Positions 43,692-52,959 of a stretch of DNA of 64,000 nt are shown here, piece after piece. How positions within the stretch are numbered: position 1 is the first letter of the stretch; every line of letters begins with the position of its first letter. Location of the stretch: contig NZ_JABRWO010000002.1 of assembly GCF_013618625.1 (NCBI RefSeq), forward strand, positions 372,001-436,000. Direction: 5' to 3'. Below the pieces are notes generated by a model. It did no database searches. It saw only the letters and a list, made by a program, of their open reading frames with translations, and was not told the DNA's origin. The position numbers and the translations under genes were made by a program. This stretch comes from Bremerella alba (GTDB lineage Bacteria > Planctomycetota > Planctomycetia > Pirellulales > Pirellulaceae).

Positions 43692-45352
43692 CCGCGAACG
43701 CCACTTCCAAAGTTCGGCAGCTCTTCGCTTCGGCGTGGTGCACAGCGATCCTATGCTACGGCTGCGTCGCTCTGGCCGACGAGACCATGTTTGATGAGCC
43801 GCCACTGCCTGGCCGATCTGGTAACCCAATTCGCCTAACGACACCTTCAATTAATCGAGCGAGCTTCGAGCCGCTAGACAACTCGCTGCTTCCTCCTCGG
43901 GTCGAACCGATCGAGACGCCACCAAATACTCCGTCGGAAACGCCGCAGTTACTTCCGCTTGCCACCCCCGAGAATCCGAAGAGCAATTCCTGGAAGGACG
44001 AGCCATTACCTCCTCTGGAAGAAGAGCTTTGGCACCACGGTGGCTCGTATCTGTACGCACCTGAAGGTGACCGTCTGGGTTGGCCCTGCGAGGACGAGAA
44101 CACGCACTCGACCCTCCTACGAATTCCCGAAGACTTTGTCGATCCAGAACCCTTCACGCTGTTTACCCAGTTCGAAGGAGAAGAACCGATCAAGCAGTAT
44201 TCGCTCGATTGGTTCGGCCCCGAGGCTTACAACTGGGAACCACGTTTTGTTGCCTACGGCGGATACCAGGCCAGTGCGATCGCGTACAAACAGGGTGACA
44301 CACGTAGCGACGGCCTGGGCCATCAACTGCTGGTGGACTTGGACCTGCGTCTGACCGGCACCGAGCGCTTTCATGTGCAATTTCGCCCCCTCGGCAAAGA
44401 CAACACCGGCGGCTCGTACTATCGCTTCAGCGATCCTGCCGGGTACATCGACAACAGCACCGGCGTGCCTCAGCGATTCTGGTTCGAGGGCGAACTCCAC
44501 AGCATGTTCTCTGGCTTCATGGATCCGTTCGCAGTCCGCGATGTGCACATGGTTGGCGGGAAGTTTCCCTTCGAGTTGCACAACCAGCTTCTGATGAACG
44601 ACGAAATCTTAGGCGCCGTGATCAACAAGAACACGCTCTTTGTCGGCAATACCAGCAACATCAACATCCAAGCCATCTATGCGGCAAGCGATGTCGACAA
44701 TGTGGCCGACGACAATAGCCGCATGTATGGAACCAACTTCAGCGTCGACTACAAGAAGGTCTTTTACGAAGGATCGTATCTATTTGTCGAAACGCCTGAT
44801 GCCCCCGACCGCGACCAACATTTTGCCGCGCTCAGCCGCACCAAATTCCATGGCCGGCTGAACTACGCGACCCGGGCCCTCTTTAAGTTCGGCGACGAAG
44901 CAGGCACCGGATCGGGCGAGTTGTTTGTCCTGGAAACGAACTACACCTACCTGATGCCTGCCCATCCGCTGGGTATCGAGTTTGGTGTCGCTTATTGCAA
45001 CGTGTACTATGCGACCGACGGCTGGAACTCTGCCGGTGGTGGCAATTTCAATCGCCTGCGAGCCGCGTTCGATGTGAACCCACTTGTGGCGATCTCTACA
45101 GGCAGCAACTTAGGAGACAATTACGGTGCCTCGCTAGGTGTCCAGCTGTTCCGTCATAACGAAGATGAATCGATCGCCCCGGAAATCGCCTTCCAGACAC
45201 CCAATGGCGACCTGGTCTACGGCTTTGGTCTGCGTTATCAGCGAAAGACGGGCAAACGCTCGTTCTTCGAGGTCTTAGGGCTGGTTAACCTCTCAGACAA
45301 CGAGTCGCAACGCCGCGATGGCGTGTTCGTCTCCGAAACCATTCTCTTTTAA
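43688..45352 (+). CDS. Outer-membrane beta-barrel protein coupled to the cytochrome
   Basis: The ATG at 43688 overlaps the cytochrome stop by four bases. The 554-residue product has a signal peptide (ILCYGCVALA), a Pro-rich linker (residues ~28-110), then alternating-pattern strands such as EPRFVAYGGYQASAIAYKQG, LLVDLDLRLTGTERFHVQFR, GELFVLETNYTYLMPAHPLG and VYGFGLRYQRKTGKRSFFEV. It ends in FVSETILF, a C-terminal Phe with the alternating hydrophobic pattern recognised by the BAM machinery. An outer-membrane barrel of perhaps 14-18 strands is a fair prediction. The fold family is not identified with certainty. Co-translation with a multihaem cytochrome suggests a shared complex. Confidence 0.7.
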   Translation: MTANATSKVRQLFASAWCTAILCYGCVALADETMFDEPPLPGRSGNPIRLTTPSINRASFEPLDNSLLPPRVEPIETPPNTPSETPQLLPLATPENPKSNSWKDEPLPPLEEELWHHGGSYLYAPEGDRLGWPCEDENTHSTLLRIPEDFVDPEPFTLFTQFEGEEPIKQYSLDWFGPEAYNWEPRFVAYGGYQASAIAYKQGDTRSDGLGHQLLVDLDLRLTGTERFHVQFRPLGKDNTGGSYYRFSDPAGYIDNSTGVPQRFWFEGELHSMFSGFMDPFAVRDVHMVGGKFPFELHNQLLMNDEILGAVINKNTLFVGNTSNINIQAIYAASDVDNVADDNSRMYGTNFSVDYKKVFYEGSYLFVETPDAPDRDQHFAALSRTKFHGRLNYATRALFKFGDEAGTGSGELFVLETNYTYLMPAHPLGIEFGVAYCNVYYATDGWNSAGGGNFNRLRAAFDVNPLVAISTGSNLGDNYGASLGVQLFRHNEDESIAPEIAFQTPNGDLVYGFGLRYQRKTGKRSFFEVLGLVNLSDNESQRRDGVFVSETILF

Positions 45353-45450
45353 GCGGTTGCGTTAAACTTCCGCAGCCAAGCTTCCTCGCTCTCTGCAATC
45401 GACTACAATCGGGCAAGCCCCTGCCCTTTTACCTTCGATTGATTCGAGCC

Positions 45451-46593
45451 ATGATACGCCATTTCCTTTCCGTTACTGCGGGCATCTCTCTCTTGCTGAT
45501 CAGCGTTCCCCTTATTGCTGGGGAAGCCGACGAGCTGACCAGAAAGATCAACGCGATTAGCGCCGAAGAAACCGGCTATCCCGAAGCAGTTCAAGCCGTC
45601 GCGGCCCTCAGCAAGATGAATGCCGAGGCCATTCCAGAGGTGTTGGCTGCCATGAAACAGGAACGCCCCGTAGCGGCCAACTGGCTACGCGGCGCCGTCG
45701 AAGCAATCGCCGATAAAGCGAGGCAAGAGGGTTCTCCGATCTCCAATGATACGCTCATTGAATTCATTCAAACGCAATCGCACTCTGCCAAATCGCGATC
45801 GGTCGCGTATCACCTTCTCAAGCAACAAGATGAAACGGCTGCCCTGCAGTTGATCCCCAGCTTTGAAAACGACGCCTCACTAGAACTACGATTGCTGGCC
45901 GTCGAGAAGCTGATGGACGACGCCCGAGCGAACCTTGCGGCAGAGAAAACCCAGGAAGCCATCGCGACCTATCAGCAAGCGCTGACCGCCACACGCAACG
46001 CCCACCAGGCCAGTGTGATCGCCGATGCTTTGAAGGAACTGGAAGTCGAAGTCGATACGACCGAGCATTTTGGTTTCCTCAAAAACTGGCACGTCATTGC
46101 TGCCTTCGAGTTCGCCAAGGGAGATGGTTTCGACGCCGTGTATCCACCGGAAAAAGAGATCGACCTGGCGGCCACCTACCCCGGCAAACTGATCGACGAA
46201 ATTCCAGCCCCGGCCAAGTGGCAGCCTCTGAAGCTGGGACCGGGAGAGAAAAGCGTCGATTTCAACAAGGCCTTTGCCCCAGTCAAAGAGGTCGTCGGCT
46301 ATGCCGTCACGACCTTCGATAGCGACCAAGCGCAGGAAGTTGAACTGCGTTGGGGTTCGGCCAATGCGACCAAAGTCTGGGTCAACGGCGACTTGGTCGC
46401 GTCCGACAAGGTCTTTCATGCCGGAGACAATTTCGACCAATACTCGGCCAAGGCCAAGCTGAACCCAGGCGAGAACACCATTCTCGTCAAGCTCGTCCAG
46501 AACGAACAAACGCAGTCGTGGACCAATGTCTGGAAGTTTGAACTGCGGGTATGCGACCATCTTGGCACGGCCATCGCTGATGCAAAACCTTAA
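45451..46593 (+). CDS. Secreted protein with HEAT-like helices and a C-terminal beta-sandwich domain
   Basis: The 380-residue product starts at the ATG at 45451 with a signal peptide (VTAGISLLLISVPLIAG). Residues 25-210 are helical and Ala-rich in a HEAT-like arrangement (VQAVAALSKMNAEAIPEVLA, LELRLLAVEKLMDDARA). Residues 230-380 look like a jelly-roll domain: HVIAAFEFAKGDGFDAVYPP, VELRWGSANATKVWVNGDLV and NPGENTILVKLVQNEQTQSW, the pattern of galactose-binding-like/CBM folds. A PQQ-propeller gene follows after 22 bases, suggesting a small operon. Role unknown; binding of a ligand at the cell surface or periplasm is likely. Confidence 0.65.
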   Translation: MIRHFLSVTAGISLLLISVPLIAGEADELTRKINAISAEETGYPEAVQAVAALSKMNAEAIPEVLAAMKQERPVAANWLRGAVEAIADKARQEGSPISNDTLIEFIQTQSHSAKSRSVAYHLLKQQDETAALQLIPSFENDASLELRLLAVEKLMDDARANLAAEKTQEAIATYQQALTATRNAHQASVIADALKELEVEVDTTEHFGFLKNWHVIAAFEFAKGDGFDAVYPPEKEIDLAATYPGKLIDEIPAPAKWQPLKLGPGEKSVDFNKAFAPVKEVVGYAVTTFDSDQAQEVELRWGSANATKVWVNGDLVASDKVFHAGDNFDQYSAKAKLNPGENTILVKLVQNEQTQSWTNVWKFELRVCDHLGTAIADAKP

Positions 46594-46615
46594 CCTCCAA
46601 CCCGGAAAACAACCG

Positions 46616-47830
46616 ATGCGGATCCTCCTTAGTGTGCTGTGCCTGACCGCGATGGCATCGAGCGTAACCGCCGATTGGCGACAATTTCGTGGCAACGATA
46701 CCACCGGGTCCTCGGCGTCGTGCGAGCTTCCCGACAAATGGTCGGCCGACGGCGAGAACGTCGCCTGGAAAGTCGAGTTGCCCGGCCGTGGCCCTTCGAG
46801 CCCAATCTTGGTAGACGGCAAGGTCATTGTCACCACCGCTGACGGAGCCGATCTCGAACAGTTGCATGTGCTGTGCTTTTCCGCTGCCGATGGCAAGAGG
46901 CTCTGGCAACGCAATTTCTGGGCGACCGGTCGCACCTTTTGCCACCCCCAAACCACGCCTGCCGCGCCCAGTCCGGTAAGTGACGGCAAGTACGTCTACG
47001 CATTTTTCGGATCGAGCGACTTGGTATGTCTCGACCTGGATGGAAATTTGAAGTGGTATCGCGGACTCGGACACGAACACCCCAAGGCCGGCAACGATGT
47101 GGGCATGGCCAGTTCGCCGATCGTCCTCGACGATACGGTCGTTGTTCAGATTGAAAACCAGGGAGATTCCTTCGCCGCCGGCATCAACGCCGAAAACGGA
47201 CAAACGCGGTGGTTCTTACCTCGATCGGAACGAGCCAACTGGGCATCTCCCATTGCGTTGAAGTCTGTCAATTCCGGCGACCAAAGCGTGGCCCTATTGC
47301 AGTCTGGCAGCGGAGTCACGGCCGTTTCGTCTCAGAGTGGCGATATCCTATGGGAGCTTGGCGGCGGCGCCTCGACGATTTCGACTTCGCTTACCAACGG
47401 CGAGCAAGCGTTCATTGTCTCGAAAGGCCTGACGGTCCTCGATCTGAAAGATCCTCGCGTTAAGCCAGAGATTGCCTGGGAAGCCAACAAGCTGAATCCC
47501 TCGTCGATGAGCCCCATCCTGCATGACGGTAAGATTTACACCATCAACGGAACCGGCGTGCTGAATTGTGGCGACGCCGAAACAGGCGATCTCGACTGGG
47601 GCCTACGTCTCAAGGGGAAGTTCTGGGCAACTCCGGTCATCGCCGGCGAGAAACTGATTGCGATCAACTACGACGGATTGGCCATGATCGTCGATATATC
47701 TGGCGAGAAAGGCCAAATCCTGGAAGAGATCGAGATGGGTGAGAAGATTCAAGCCAGCCCTGCCCTGGGCAACGATGCCATGTACGTCAAAGGGGAACGC
47801 CACCTGTGGAAGATCGCAAATACGCAGTAA
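46616..47830 (+). CDS. Exported PQQ-binding-like beta-propeller repeat protein
   Basis: The 404-residue product starts with a signal peptide (MRILLSVLCLTAMASSVTA) followed directly by DWRQFRGNDTTGSS, the invariant opening of planctomycete 'outer membrane protein assembly factor BamB/PQQ-like' proteins. WD-like propeller blades follow, with PSSPILVDGKVIVTTADG, PSPVSDGKYVYAFFGSSDLV, SPIVLDDTVVVQIENQG, and others, ending KGERHLWKIANTQ. The fold is well supported; whether it binds PQQ, acts as a BamB-like scaffold, or only carries the repeat cannot be told. It follows the HEAT/jelly-roll gene closely and precedes aroA. Confidence 0.85.
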   Translation: MRILLSVLCLTAMASSVTADWRQFRGNDTTGSSASCELPDKWSADGENVAWKVELPGRGPSSPILVDGKVIVTTADGADLEQLHVLCFSAADGKRLWQRNFWATGRTFCHPQTTPAAPSPVSDGKYVYAFFGSSDLVCLDLDGNLKWYRGLGHEHPKAGNDVGMASSPIVLDDTVVVQIENQGDSFAAGINAENGQTRWFLPRSERANWASPIALKSVNSGDQSVALLQSGSGVTAVSSQSGDILWELGGGASTISTSLTNGEQAFIVSKGLTVLDLKDPRVKPEIAWEANKLNPSSMSPILHDGKIYTINGTGVLNCGDAETGDLDWGLRLKGKFWATPVIAGEKLIAINYDGLAMIVDISGEKGQILEEIEMGEKIQASPALGNDAMYVKGERHLWKIANTQ

Positions 47831-47875
47831 ACTAAAAGGGAAAACTCGCACCCCTCAATCGCTTGAAGATACACC

Positions 47876-49153
47876 GTGGCTTCTGAAATCTCCATTACTC
47901 CGTGCGGTCCCATTACGGGATCGATTCGTCCTCCCGGCTCGAAAAGTCTTACTAATCGAGCTTTAATCATCGCTGCGTTGGCCCAGGGTCAATCGACGCT
48001 GACCGGTGCGCTGGAAAGCGAAGACACGGAAGTGATGATCGATAGCCTGCGCCGCATTGGCGTTTCGATCAGCCACGATCCGGATCGTCATACGCTGACG
48101 GTCGAGGGAAACGGCGGCAAGTTTATCGGCGACAACACGGAAATGTTTATCGCCAACAGCGGAACCTCAATGAGGTTTCTAACCGCACTGGCAACCCTTG
48201 GCGAAGGAAGCTTTCGCCTGGACGGAATTGCCCGCATGCGAGAGCGCCCGATCGGCGATCTGATCGAAGCCCTCCAACAACTCGGGGCCAACATTCGGAC
48301 CGAACAAGACAACGCCTGCCCTCCGGTGCTGGTTGACGGCCAGGGGCTTCCCGGCGGACAAGCCACGATCGCTGGTAATATCAGCAGCCAGTACTTGAGC
48401 GGCCTTTTGATGGCATCGCCCTACGCTTCCAGCGAAGTTCAATTGCAGGTCGACGGCGAATTGGTTTCGCAGCCTTATGTCCGGATGACGACCCAAATCA
48501 TGCGAGACTTTGGCGCTACGCTCGAAGAGAACGATGGTTGCCGGTTTGTCATCCCTGGCAGTCAGACCTATCGTGGACGCGAGTATGCGATCGAGCCCGA
48601 TGCTTCCGCTGCGAGCTACTTCTGGGGAGCCGCCGCCGTAAGTGGCGGCAAAGTCACCGTGCAAGGGCTTTCCCGCGATGCGCTGCAAGGAGACGTCGGT
48701 TTCTGTGAAGCCCTCGCTCAGATGGGCTGCCAGGTTGACTATCAGGCAGACCACGTTACCGTCACCGGGGGTCCCCTTCGCGGGATCAACATCGATATGG
48801 GCCAAATCAGCGACACGGTCCAAACCCTGGCCGCGGTAGCCCTGTTTGCTGACGGGCCGACCACCATTACCGGTGTTGCTCATAACCGCCACAAAGAGAC
48901 CGACCGAATTGGCGACCTGGCCTGCGAGCTTCGCAAACTGGGCGCGACCGTCGAAGAATTTGAAGACGGGATGACCATCACCCCCGGAAAGCTTCAACCG
49001 GCTCAGATCGAAACCTATAACGATCACCGCATGGCGATGAGTCTGGCCTTGGTCGGACTCCGTCAGGCAGGCATCGTCATTCTCAACCCCGGCTGCACCA
49101 GCAAAACCTACCCTCGCTACTTCGAGGACCTGGCCCAGCTTTGCGGTAGTTAA
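47876..49153 (+). CDS. aroA: 3-phosphoshikimate 1-carboxyvinyltransferase (EPSP synthase)
   Basis: The 425-residue protein has the EPSP synthase signatures: [17 protein letters not shown] (Lys and Ser of the shikimate-3-phosphate site) near residue 16-32, [11 protein letters not shown] at about 85 (PEP/glyphosate loop; the Gly is present, as in most sensitive enzymes), [11 protein letters not shown] near 122, [14 protein letters not shown], and [18 protein letters not shown] near 340. It transfers enolpyruvate from PEP to shikimate-3-phosphate in chorismate synthesis, in the cytoplasm. The start is GTG at 47876. No aro neighbour is present; it follows a PQQ-propeller gene with 45 bases between. 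Confidence 0.95.
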   Translation: MASEISITPCGPITGSIRPPGSKSLTNRALIIAALAQGQSTLTGALESEDTEVMIDSLRRIGVSISHDPDRHTLTVEGNGGKFIGDNTEMFIANSGTSMRFLTALATLGEGSFRLDGIARMRERPIGDLIEALQQLGANIRTEQDNACPPVLVDGQGLPGGQATIAGNISSQYLSGLLMASPYASSEVQLQVDGELVSQPYVRMTTQIMRDFGATLEENDGCRFVIPGSQTYRGREYAIEPDASAASYFWGAAAVSGGKVTVQGLSRDALQGDVGFCEALAQMGCQVDYQADHVTVTGGPLRGINIDMGQISDTVQTLAAVALFADGPTTITGVAHNRHKETDRIGDLACELRKLGATVEEFEDGMTITPGKLQPAQIETYNDHRMAMSLALVGLRQAGIVILNPGCTSKTYPRYFEDLAQLCGS

Positions 49154-49184
49154 GTGAAGCCCAGCCGCTGGCAAGAAAAAGAAA

Positions 49185-49234
49185 AAGCCGCACTAAGCGG
49201 CTTAACTTTCAGAATCGACGCTTAAGTCGATTCT
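49185..49234 (+). terminator. Two tandem hairpins after aroA
   Basis: AAGCCGC at 49185-49191 pairs with GCGGCTT at 49197-49203, and AGAATCGAC at 49211-49219 pairs with GTCGATTCT at 49226-49234. The second is followed by TTTCTC. The first starts 32 bases after the aroA stop. Together they are likely the transcription end for aroA. Confidence 0.7.
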
Positions 49235-49243
49235 TTCTCACAT

Positions 49244-49270
49244 CGGACCCAAATCCATTAATTGGGTCCG
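49244..49270. repeat. 9-bp inverted repeat spanning the zinc-ribbon gene's stop
   Basis: CGGACCCAA at 49244-49252 and TTGGGTCCG at 49262-49270 are exact reverse complements with a nine-base loop that contains the stop codon of the minus-strand gene. It may act as that gene's terminator or as a bidirectional stop with the aroA hairpins. Confidence 0.6.
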
Positions 49271-49503
49271 AAGGTTGCCGGGAAGTGCGTACTGGTGAGT
49301 CCTCTTCCGAGGAACGCATCGGCCTTGTGTAGAGCATCGTCCACGGGGTTAGCCAGTGGAGTACCGATCATATCAGGGTCATGCGAAATAAAACCAGCGC
49401 CGCAATGCTGACAGGAAACTTCCAGGCCGAGATATTCGACCTTAACCTGCAACTTTCGGCCACACGTAGGGCAGGGTTGGACGAAGTACGTGACTTTACA
49501 CAC
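49258..49503 (-). CDS. Small zinc-ribbon protein
   Basis: The 81-residue protein has two Cys-x2-Cys knuckles, CPTCGRKLQV at residue ~10 and CQHCGAGFIS at ~31, the spacing of a four-Cys zinc ribbon. After residue 40 it is short, polar and without further motifs (DPDMIGTPLANPVDDALHKA). Such small zinc-ribbon proteins are frequent in planctomycetes and are often annotated as hypothetical or response-regulator-associated. The start at 49503 places CPTC close to the N-terminus as expected. It is convergent with aroA. Confidence 0.65.
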   Translation of the reverse strand: MCKVTYFVQPCPTCGRKLQVKVEYLGLEVSCQHCGAGFISHDPDMIGTPLANPVDDALHKADAFLGRGLTSTHFPATFGPN

Positions 49504-49874
49504 GACGGCATCTCCTACTACCTCAACTTCGGATGGTGGCTATCGAGAGACGACGAGCTCGATAACGTTCCCGCAGTATAGGAAAAGCTCCTCAGAAATC
49601 AATCGAAAAAAAGCAGTTACGGTATCTCAACCCCACTTAACAGCCATTACTAGGGAATTTAAACCAATATTACTGCTATCTAACTCCTTCTTCTCAATCG
49701 CTCTAAATTAACCATATTCGGCTGATATCTCGGGGTTACGAGTTTTTTACCCGATTTAGTGGGGTGCGCTAACTATCTTCAATGTGTAATCTATCCTTCT
49801 AAAGAGTGGGGCAGACGTACTTCAAAGTTACAGAAATAATTTCGGGAATCGTGCAAGAGAGTCGGGGGATAATC
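49504..49874. other. 371-base AT-rich intergenic region
   Basis: Low-GC spacer between the zinc-ribbon gene and the next plus-strand gene, with no convincing coding sequence or RNA. The lowest GC lies between about 49600 and 49760. It should hold the promoters of both flanking divergent genes; no clear -35/-10 pair is identifiable by eye. Confidence 0.5.
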
Positions 49875-50528
49875 ATGCACTGGCCTAAGATCAGCTCAAC
49901 CATTCGCGTCCTGCTAAGCACCTTTTGCATTGGGTTAGCCTGGGGCAATGTCGCGTCCGCCGAACCGGTTCGACCAGATTTCTCAACCCTAGAGCATCTT
50001 GTTGAGCAGTACTTTTATCACGCGCGTGATCGCAGAAAGCCAATCTTGCTGACCCAAAGTCAGGTTCTCGACCTGATGGAGTCTTTGCGAGGGATGCATA
50101 TCTACATTCCCGGCCGCAACCAGATTGCCCGGAGCTTTCCCCACGATCGCGAGTTCTTCACGCGGTTCGTACTCGAGGAACTGAGCCGGGAACCGACACC
50201 CGAATTTCCCGACGACCCAACCTTCTTGCTGCAAAGAATCGATGCGATGTGTACGTCGCACCAGTCGATCCGCCAACTGATGCGGATTTCCGGACAAGGC
50301 GAAAGCTTTTCCTCGACGTGGATCCCGGCAGATGCCCTTTTTCCTTCGCTGGATAAGAAGCAGTTAGAAGATCTACTCGAAGAGCACAACGTAAAAAACG
50401 CCGCCCAGGCAAGCCCCAGACGGCGTAATTATACGATCGAACATTTGCTGGAAGCACTTAAAAGTGCCTACCCACCTGCGGCTGAAACGGCCACTTCGAC
50501 GACCTCATTTGACGCGGCGGGCCGATAG
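49875..50528 (+). CDS. Secreted protein of unknown family
   Basis: The 217-residue product from the ATG at 49875 has a signal peptide (TFCIGLAWGNVASA, cleaved near residue 30). The mature part is mostly helical, with FSTLEHLVEQYFYHARDRR, ILLTQSQVLDLMESLRGMHI and several Arg/Phe-rich helices, and it ends in a low-complexity Thr/Ser tail. I recognise no family. A longer frame upstream to 49806 exists, but the signal peptide supports the later start. The last 24 bases overlap the convergent cyclophilin gene. Confidence 0.6.
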   Translation: MHWPKISSTIRVLLSTFCIGLAWGNVASAEPVRPDFSTLEHLVEQYFYHARDRRKPILLTQSQVLDLMESLRGMHIYIPGRNQIARSFPHDREFFTRFVLEELSREPTPEFPDDPTFLLQRIDAMCTSHQSIRQLMRISGQGESFSSTWIPADALFPSLDKKQLEDLLEEHNVKNAAQASPRRRNYTIEHLLEALKSAYPPAAETATSTTSFDAAGR

Positions 50529-51233
50529 AATCTTCACCGGCTCGCGCGGCAAATTGACGAATCCGTCGCTCGACTTAACTTCCACTTTGGAAATGGCGTC
50601 GACGACCTCCATGCCCTCAATCACTTCGCCGAAGACGCAGTACCCGAAGCTGCTTGAATCGTCGGTTCCGATGTGATCGAACGCCTTGTTGTCGGCACCG
50701 TTAATGAAGAACTGACACGTCGAACTGTGGATGAAGCTGGGATCGCGCGACATGGCGATGGTGCCCCGCTTATTCTTGAGGCCATTGGTGGCCTCGTTTT
50801 GAATCTCGCTCTTGGTTTCGCGAGGATTCATACTGGGATCGAATAAGCCTCCCAGGATCATGCCGTCGGGCTGCACGTAGTGAAAGACCGTCCCGTCATA
50901 GTGCCCGGTCGAGATATAGTTCGTTAGAAAATTGTCGACCGTCGCCGGAGCCTTCTTGGCATCCAACTTGAGATGAATGTCCCCTTGGGTCGTTTTCAGG
51001 ATGACCTCCGGAAACTCTTCTCCGCGAAAGTCAGAGCGTGCCGCGGACTTGCCGTCGATGTCGGTTGATACGGTGTGCGAAGTCCTATCCGACGTGCCAG
51101 AGCCAGGATCGTTGATACTGACTGCCGGTGGATCGGCCGAATCAGATGATCCACAGCCAGCGGAAAACAAGCCAAGACAAACGGCCAAGCCAAAAACGGC
51201 TGCCGACGATGATAAGTGCGGGAACTTCATCAA
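50505..51233 (-). CDS. Cyclophilin-type peptidyl-prolyl cis-trans isomerase lipoprotein
   Basis: The 242-residue product is a lipoprotein: LAVCLGLFSAGCGSS contains the lipobox with Cys at about residue 27. After a Ser/Thr linker comes a cyclophilin domain from about residue 75: VILKTTQGDIHLKLDAKKAP, YDGTVFHYVQPDGMILGG (His where Arg of 'F.R' is usual, so activity may be reduced), KNKRGTIAMSRDP, CQFFINGADNKAFD (family 'SQFFI'), FGYCVFGEVIEGMEVVDAIS. The fold is secure. Peptidyl-prolyl isomerisation in the periplasm is likely, but the altered Arg leaves doubt about catalysis. It converges on the 49875 gene with a 24-base overlap. Confidence 0.85.
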   Translation of the reverse strand: MMKFPHLSSSAAVFGLAVCLGLFSAGCGSSDSADPPAVSINDPGSGTSDRTSHTVSTDIDGKSAARSDFRGEEFPEVILKTTQGDIHLKLDAKKAPATVDNFLTNYISTGHYDGTVFHYVQPDGMILGGLFDPSMNPRETKSEIQNEATNGLKNKRGTIAMSRDPSFIHSSTCQFFINGADNKAFDHIGTDDSSSFGYCVFGEVIEGMEVVDAISKVEVKSSDGFVNLPREPVKILSARRVK

Positions 51234-51360
51234 GCACGCCTCCCTGCGTTACGCCTGAGGGTGAAATGAACGGATCAGGTTCATGTTCGGGTCGGAATTT
51301 GTGAGATATTTTCAGGATTTCTGAGAATCGTGCAACATGAGTTTCGCAAGTCGCTCAATC

Positions 51361-52959
51361 TTAATCTAACCACCCCAAATACCCCATGTACGAATACATC
51401 CAGGGATGGACCCATGGATTCAACGCGGAATAGCTCGCAGAGATCGCAGAGAATAACAACAAAACGGCAAACAGAAGTTGGCCCCAGCGAGCATTCTTCC
51501 ATCGATCGAGTACCGGAATCATCGCGGTCAACCACATCGGAATCAGCCAGAAAGCCCATCGAAAGCCAGACGTCATCCCGCCGTAATTGCGATCTTTCAG
51601 CGGACGGAACACATAAAACAAGACGCAGATTAATGTCAATGCAACGATGAACCCGGCAACCTGGCGGTGGGTCCCCTTCTCGCCGAGCCACAAACCGAGC
51701 CCCAGCAGCGAAAGCAACCAGACCGGCGTGAGCGATAAAATTCCATGGTGGCCTAAGGTCACATGAAACGCATAGCGGCCGATCGACTTCTCGCCCAAAT
51801 CGACCCCCTTCTTCACCCCTGGCTTCCAATAACTGGTGTCGTAGTCGTACCAGTTGTCCCAGTCACGAACTTCGATGTTGTTCTCCGTCCGCTGCACGGC
51901 ATAGCGCCGGTCGATACCCATGTCGAGCACTACCCAGCGGTTGCCGGTCTCGCGGGTGATGATCTCGGCCTGCTGGCTAAGTTCGATGCCGTGGTTCTCG
52001 AGAACGTCTTTGAGCACCAGCGGTACTTCCTTTTTATCTAACGCCCCGTGCAGCTTCGTTTCGAGCGTGCCCAGCACTTCGCCATCGGCGCGATGCGCAT
52101 AAGGAGGTCGCCACGACTGATGCGCAATGTAATTGGTGAGTAGCGACGCACCTAATATCAACGCCGCAGCCGGCACGCCATAGACAAGCGTCCCCACCGG
52201 TCGCTTGATCAGCATCGCCAGGCCGAGCAGTCCAAAGAAGCTGAAAGCCGGCAGGTCGTTCACCGCCGCACAGGCCGCAAAGAACCCAGCCCCCAGCAAA
52301 TATCGAGCGTCCCCCCGACCGTCGCACCACACGCGCAAACCGCAATACAACGCAATGGCTACGCTTGTCGCCGCCAAAGAGTGATTGTTGATAGTAACCG
52401 CGTATGTGGTCAGAAACGTCCCGAAGGCGACCGTTGCGACAATTCCAATCCGAGCGAAATCGGACTTCGCGTAGCGCTCGACAATCCAGATGGTTGCCCA
52501 GAGCAGCCCGAATAGAAGCAGCCCATTGGTGGCGATCAGGACCGCCCGACCTACATAGAAGGGATGCTCCGAGATCTCCATGCCGACGGTGTTCTTGATC
52601 AGCCAGTACTCGCCAGCCAACACACAGGCCATCAGCGGCGGCTTGCTACTGTAGTAGTGATACTTCCCATCAGGCCCCAGATGATAAACCTTGTCGATCG
52701 AATCCCAGTAGCGGTCTTGAATGACTTCGTCGATGGCAAACGTCTGGTGATCGACCAATGCTCGGACCGTCGCCCAGCGGCTACGATCGTTCGCACTGAG
52801 AAACGGGTGCCGACCATGCTCGGCGGTTACCGCCCATATTCGTCCGACCGCATTGCCCAGACACACCGCAATCAATAGCCAATAGATGGCCCAGCGCAGC
52901 CGGTCGGCGTCGGTCCACGAACGATCAGGCTTCCGAGAAACTCTAGTTGGCTTCGTCAC
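51361..52959 (-). CDS. Polytopic membrane protein, glycosyltransferase 39/PMT-like
   Basis: The 532-residue protein has about 10-11 hydrophobic segments (AIYWLLIAVCLGNAVG, LLLFGLLWATIWIV, FSFFGLLGLAMLI and others) and a long outer loop at residues ~300-390. The first loop carries acidic residues (TFAIDEVIQDRYWDSID), similar to the catalytic 'DE' region of PMT/ArnT-type transferases that use polyprenyl-phosphate sugars. The family placement is by topology and this motif only. It overlaps the glycosyltransferase gene upstream by 17 bases, consistent with an operon making or transferring polyprenyl-linked sugars to lipid or protein at the membrane. Confidence 0.6.
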   Translation of the reverse strand: MTKPTRVSRKPDRSWTDADRLRWAIYWLLIAVCLGNAVGRIWAVTAEHGRHPFLSANDRSRWATVRALVDHQTFAIDEVIQDRYWDSIDKVYHLGPDGKYHYYSSKPPLMACVLAGEYWLIKNTVGMEISEHPFYVGRAVLIATNGLLLFGLLWATIWIVERYAKSDFARIGIVATVAFGTFLTTYAVTINNHSLAATSVAIALYCGLRVWCDGRGDARYLLGAGFFAACAAVNDLPAFSFFGLLGLAMLIKRPVGTLVYGVPAAALILGASLLTNYIAHQSWRPPYAHRADGEVLGTLETKLHGALDKKEVPLVLKDVLENHGIELSQQAEIITRETGNRWVVLDMGIDRRYAVQRTENNIEVRDWDNWYDYDTSYWKPGVKKGVDLGEKSIGRYAFHVTLGHHGILSLTPVWLLSLLGLGLWLGEKGTHRQVAGFIVALTLICVLFYVFRPLKDRNYGGMTSGFRWAFWLIPMWLTAMIPVLDRWKNARWGQLLFAVLLLFSAISASYSALNPWVHPWMYSYMGYLGWLD

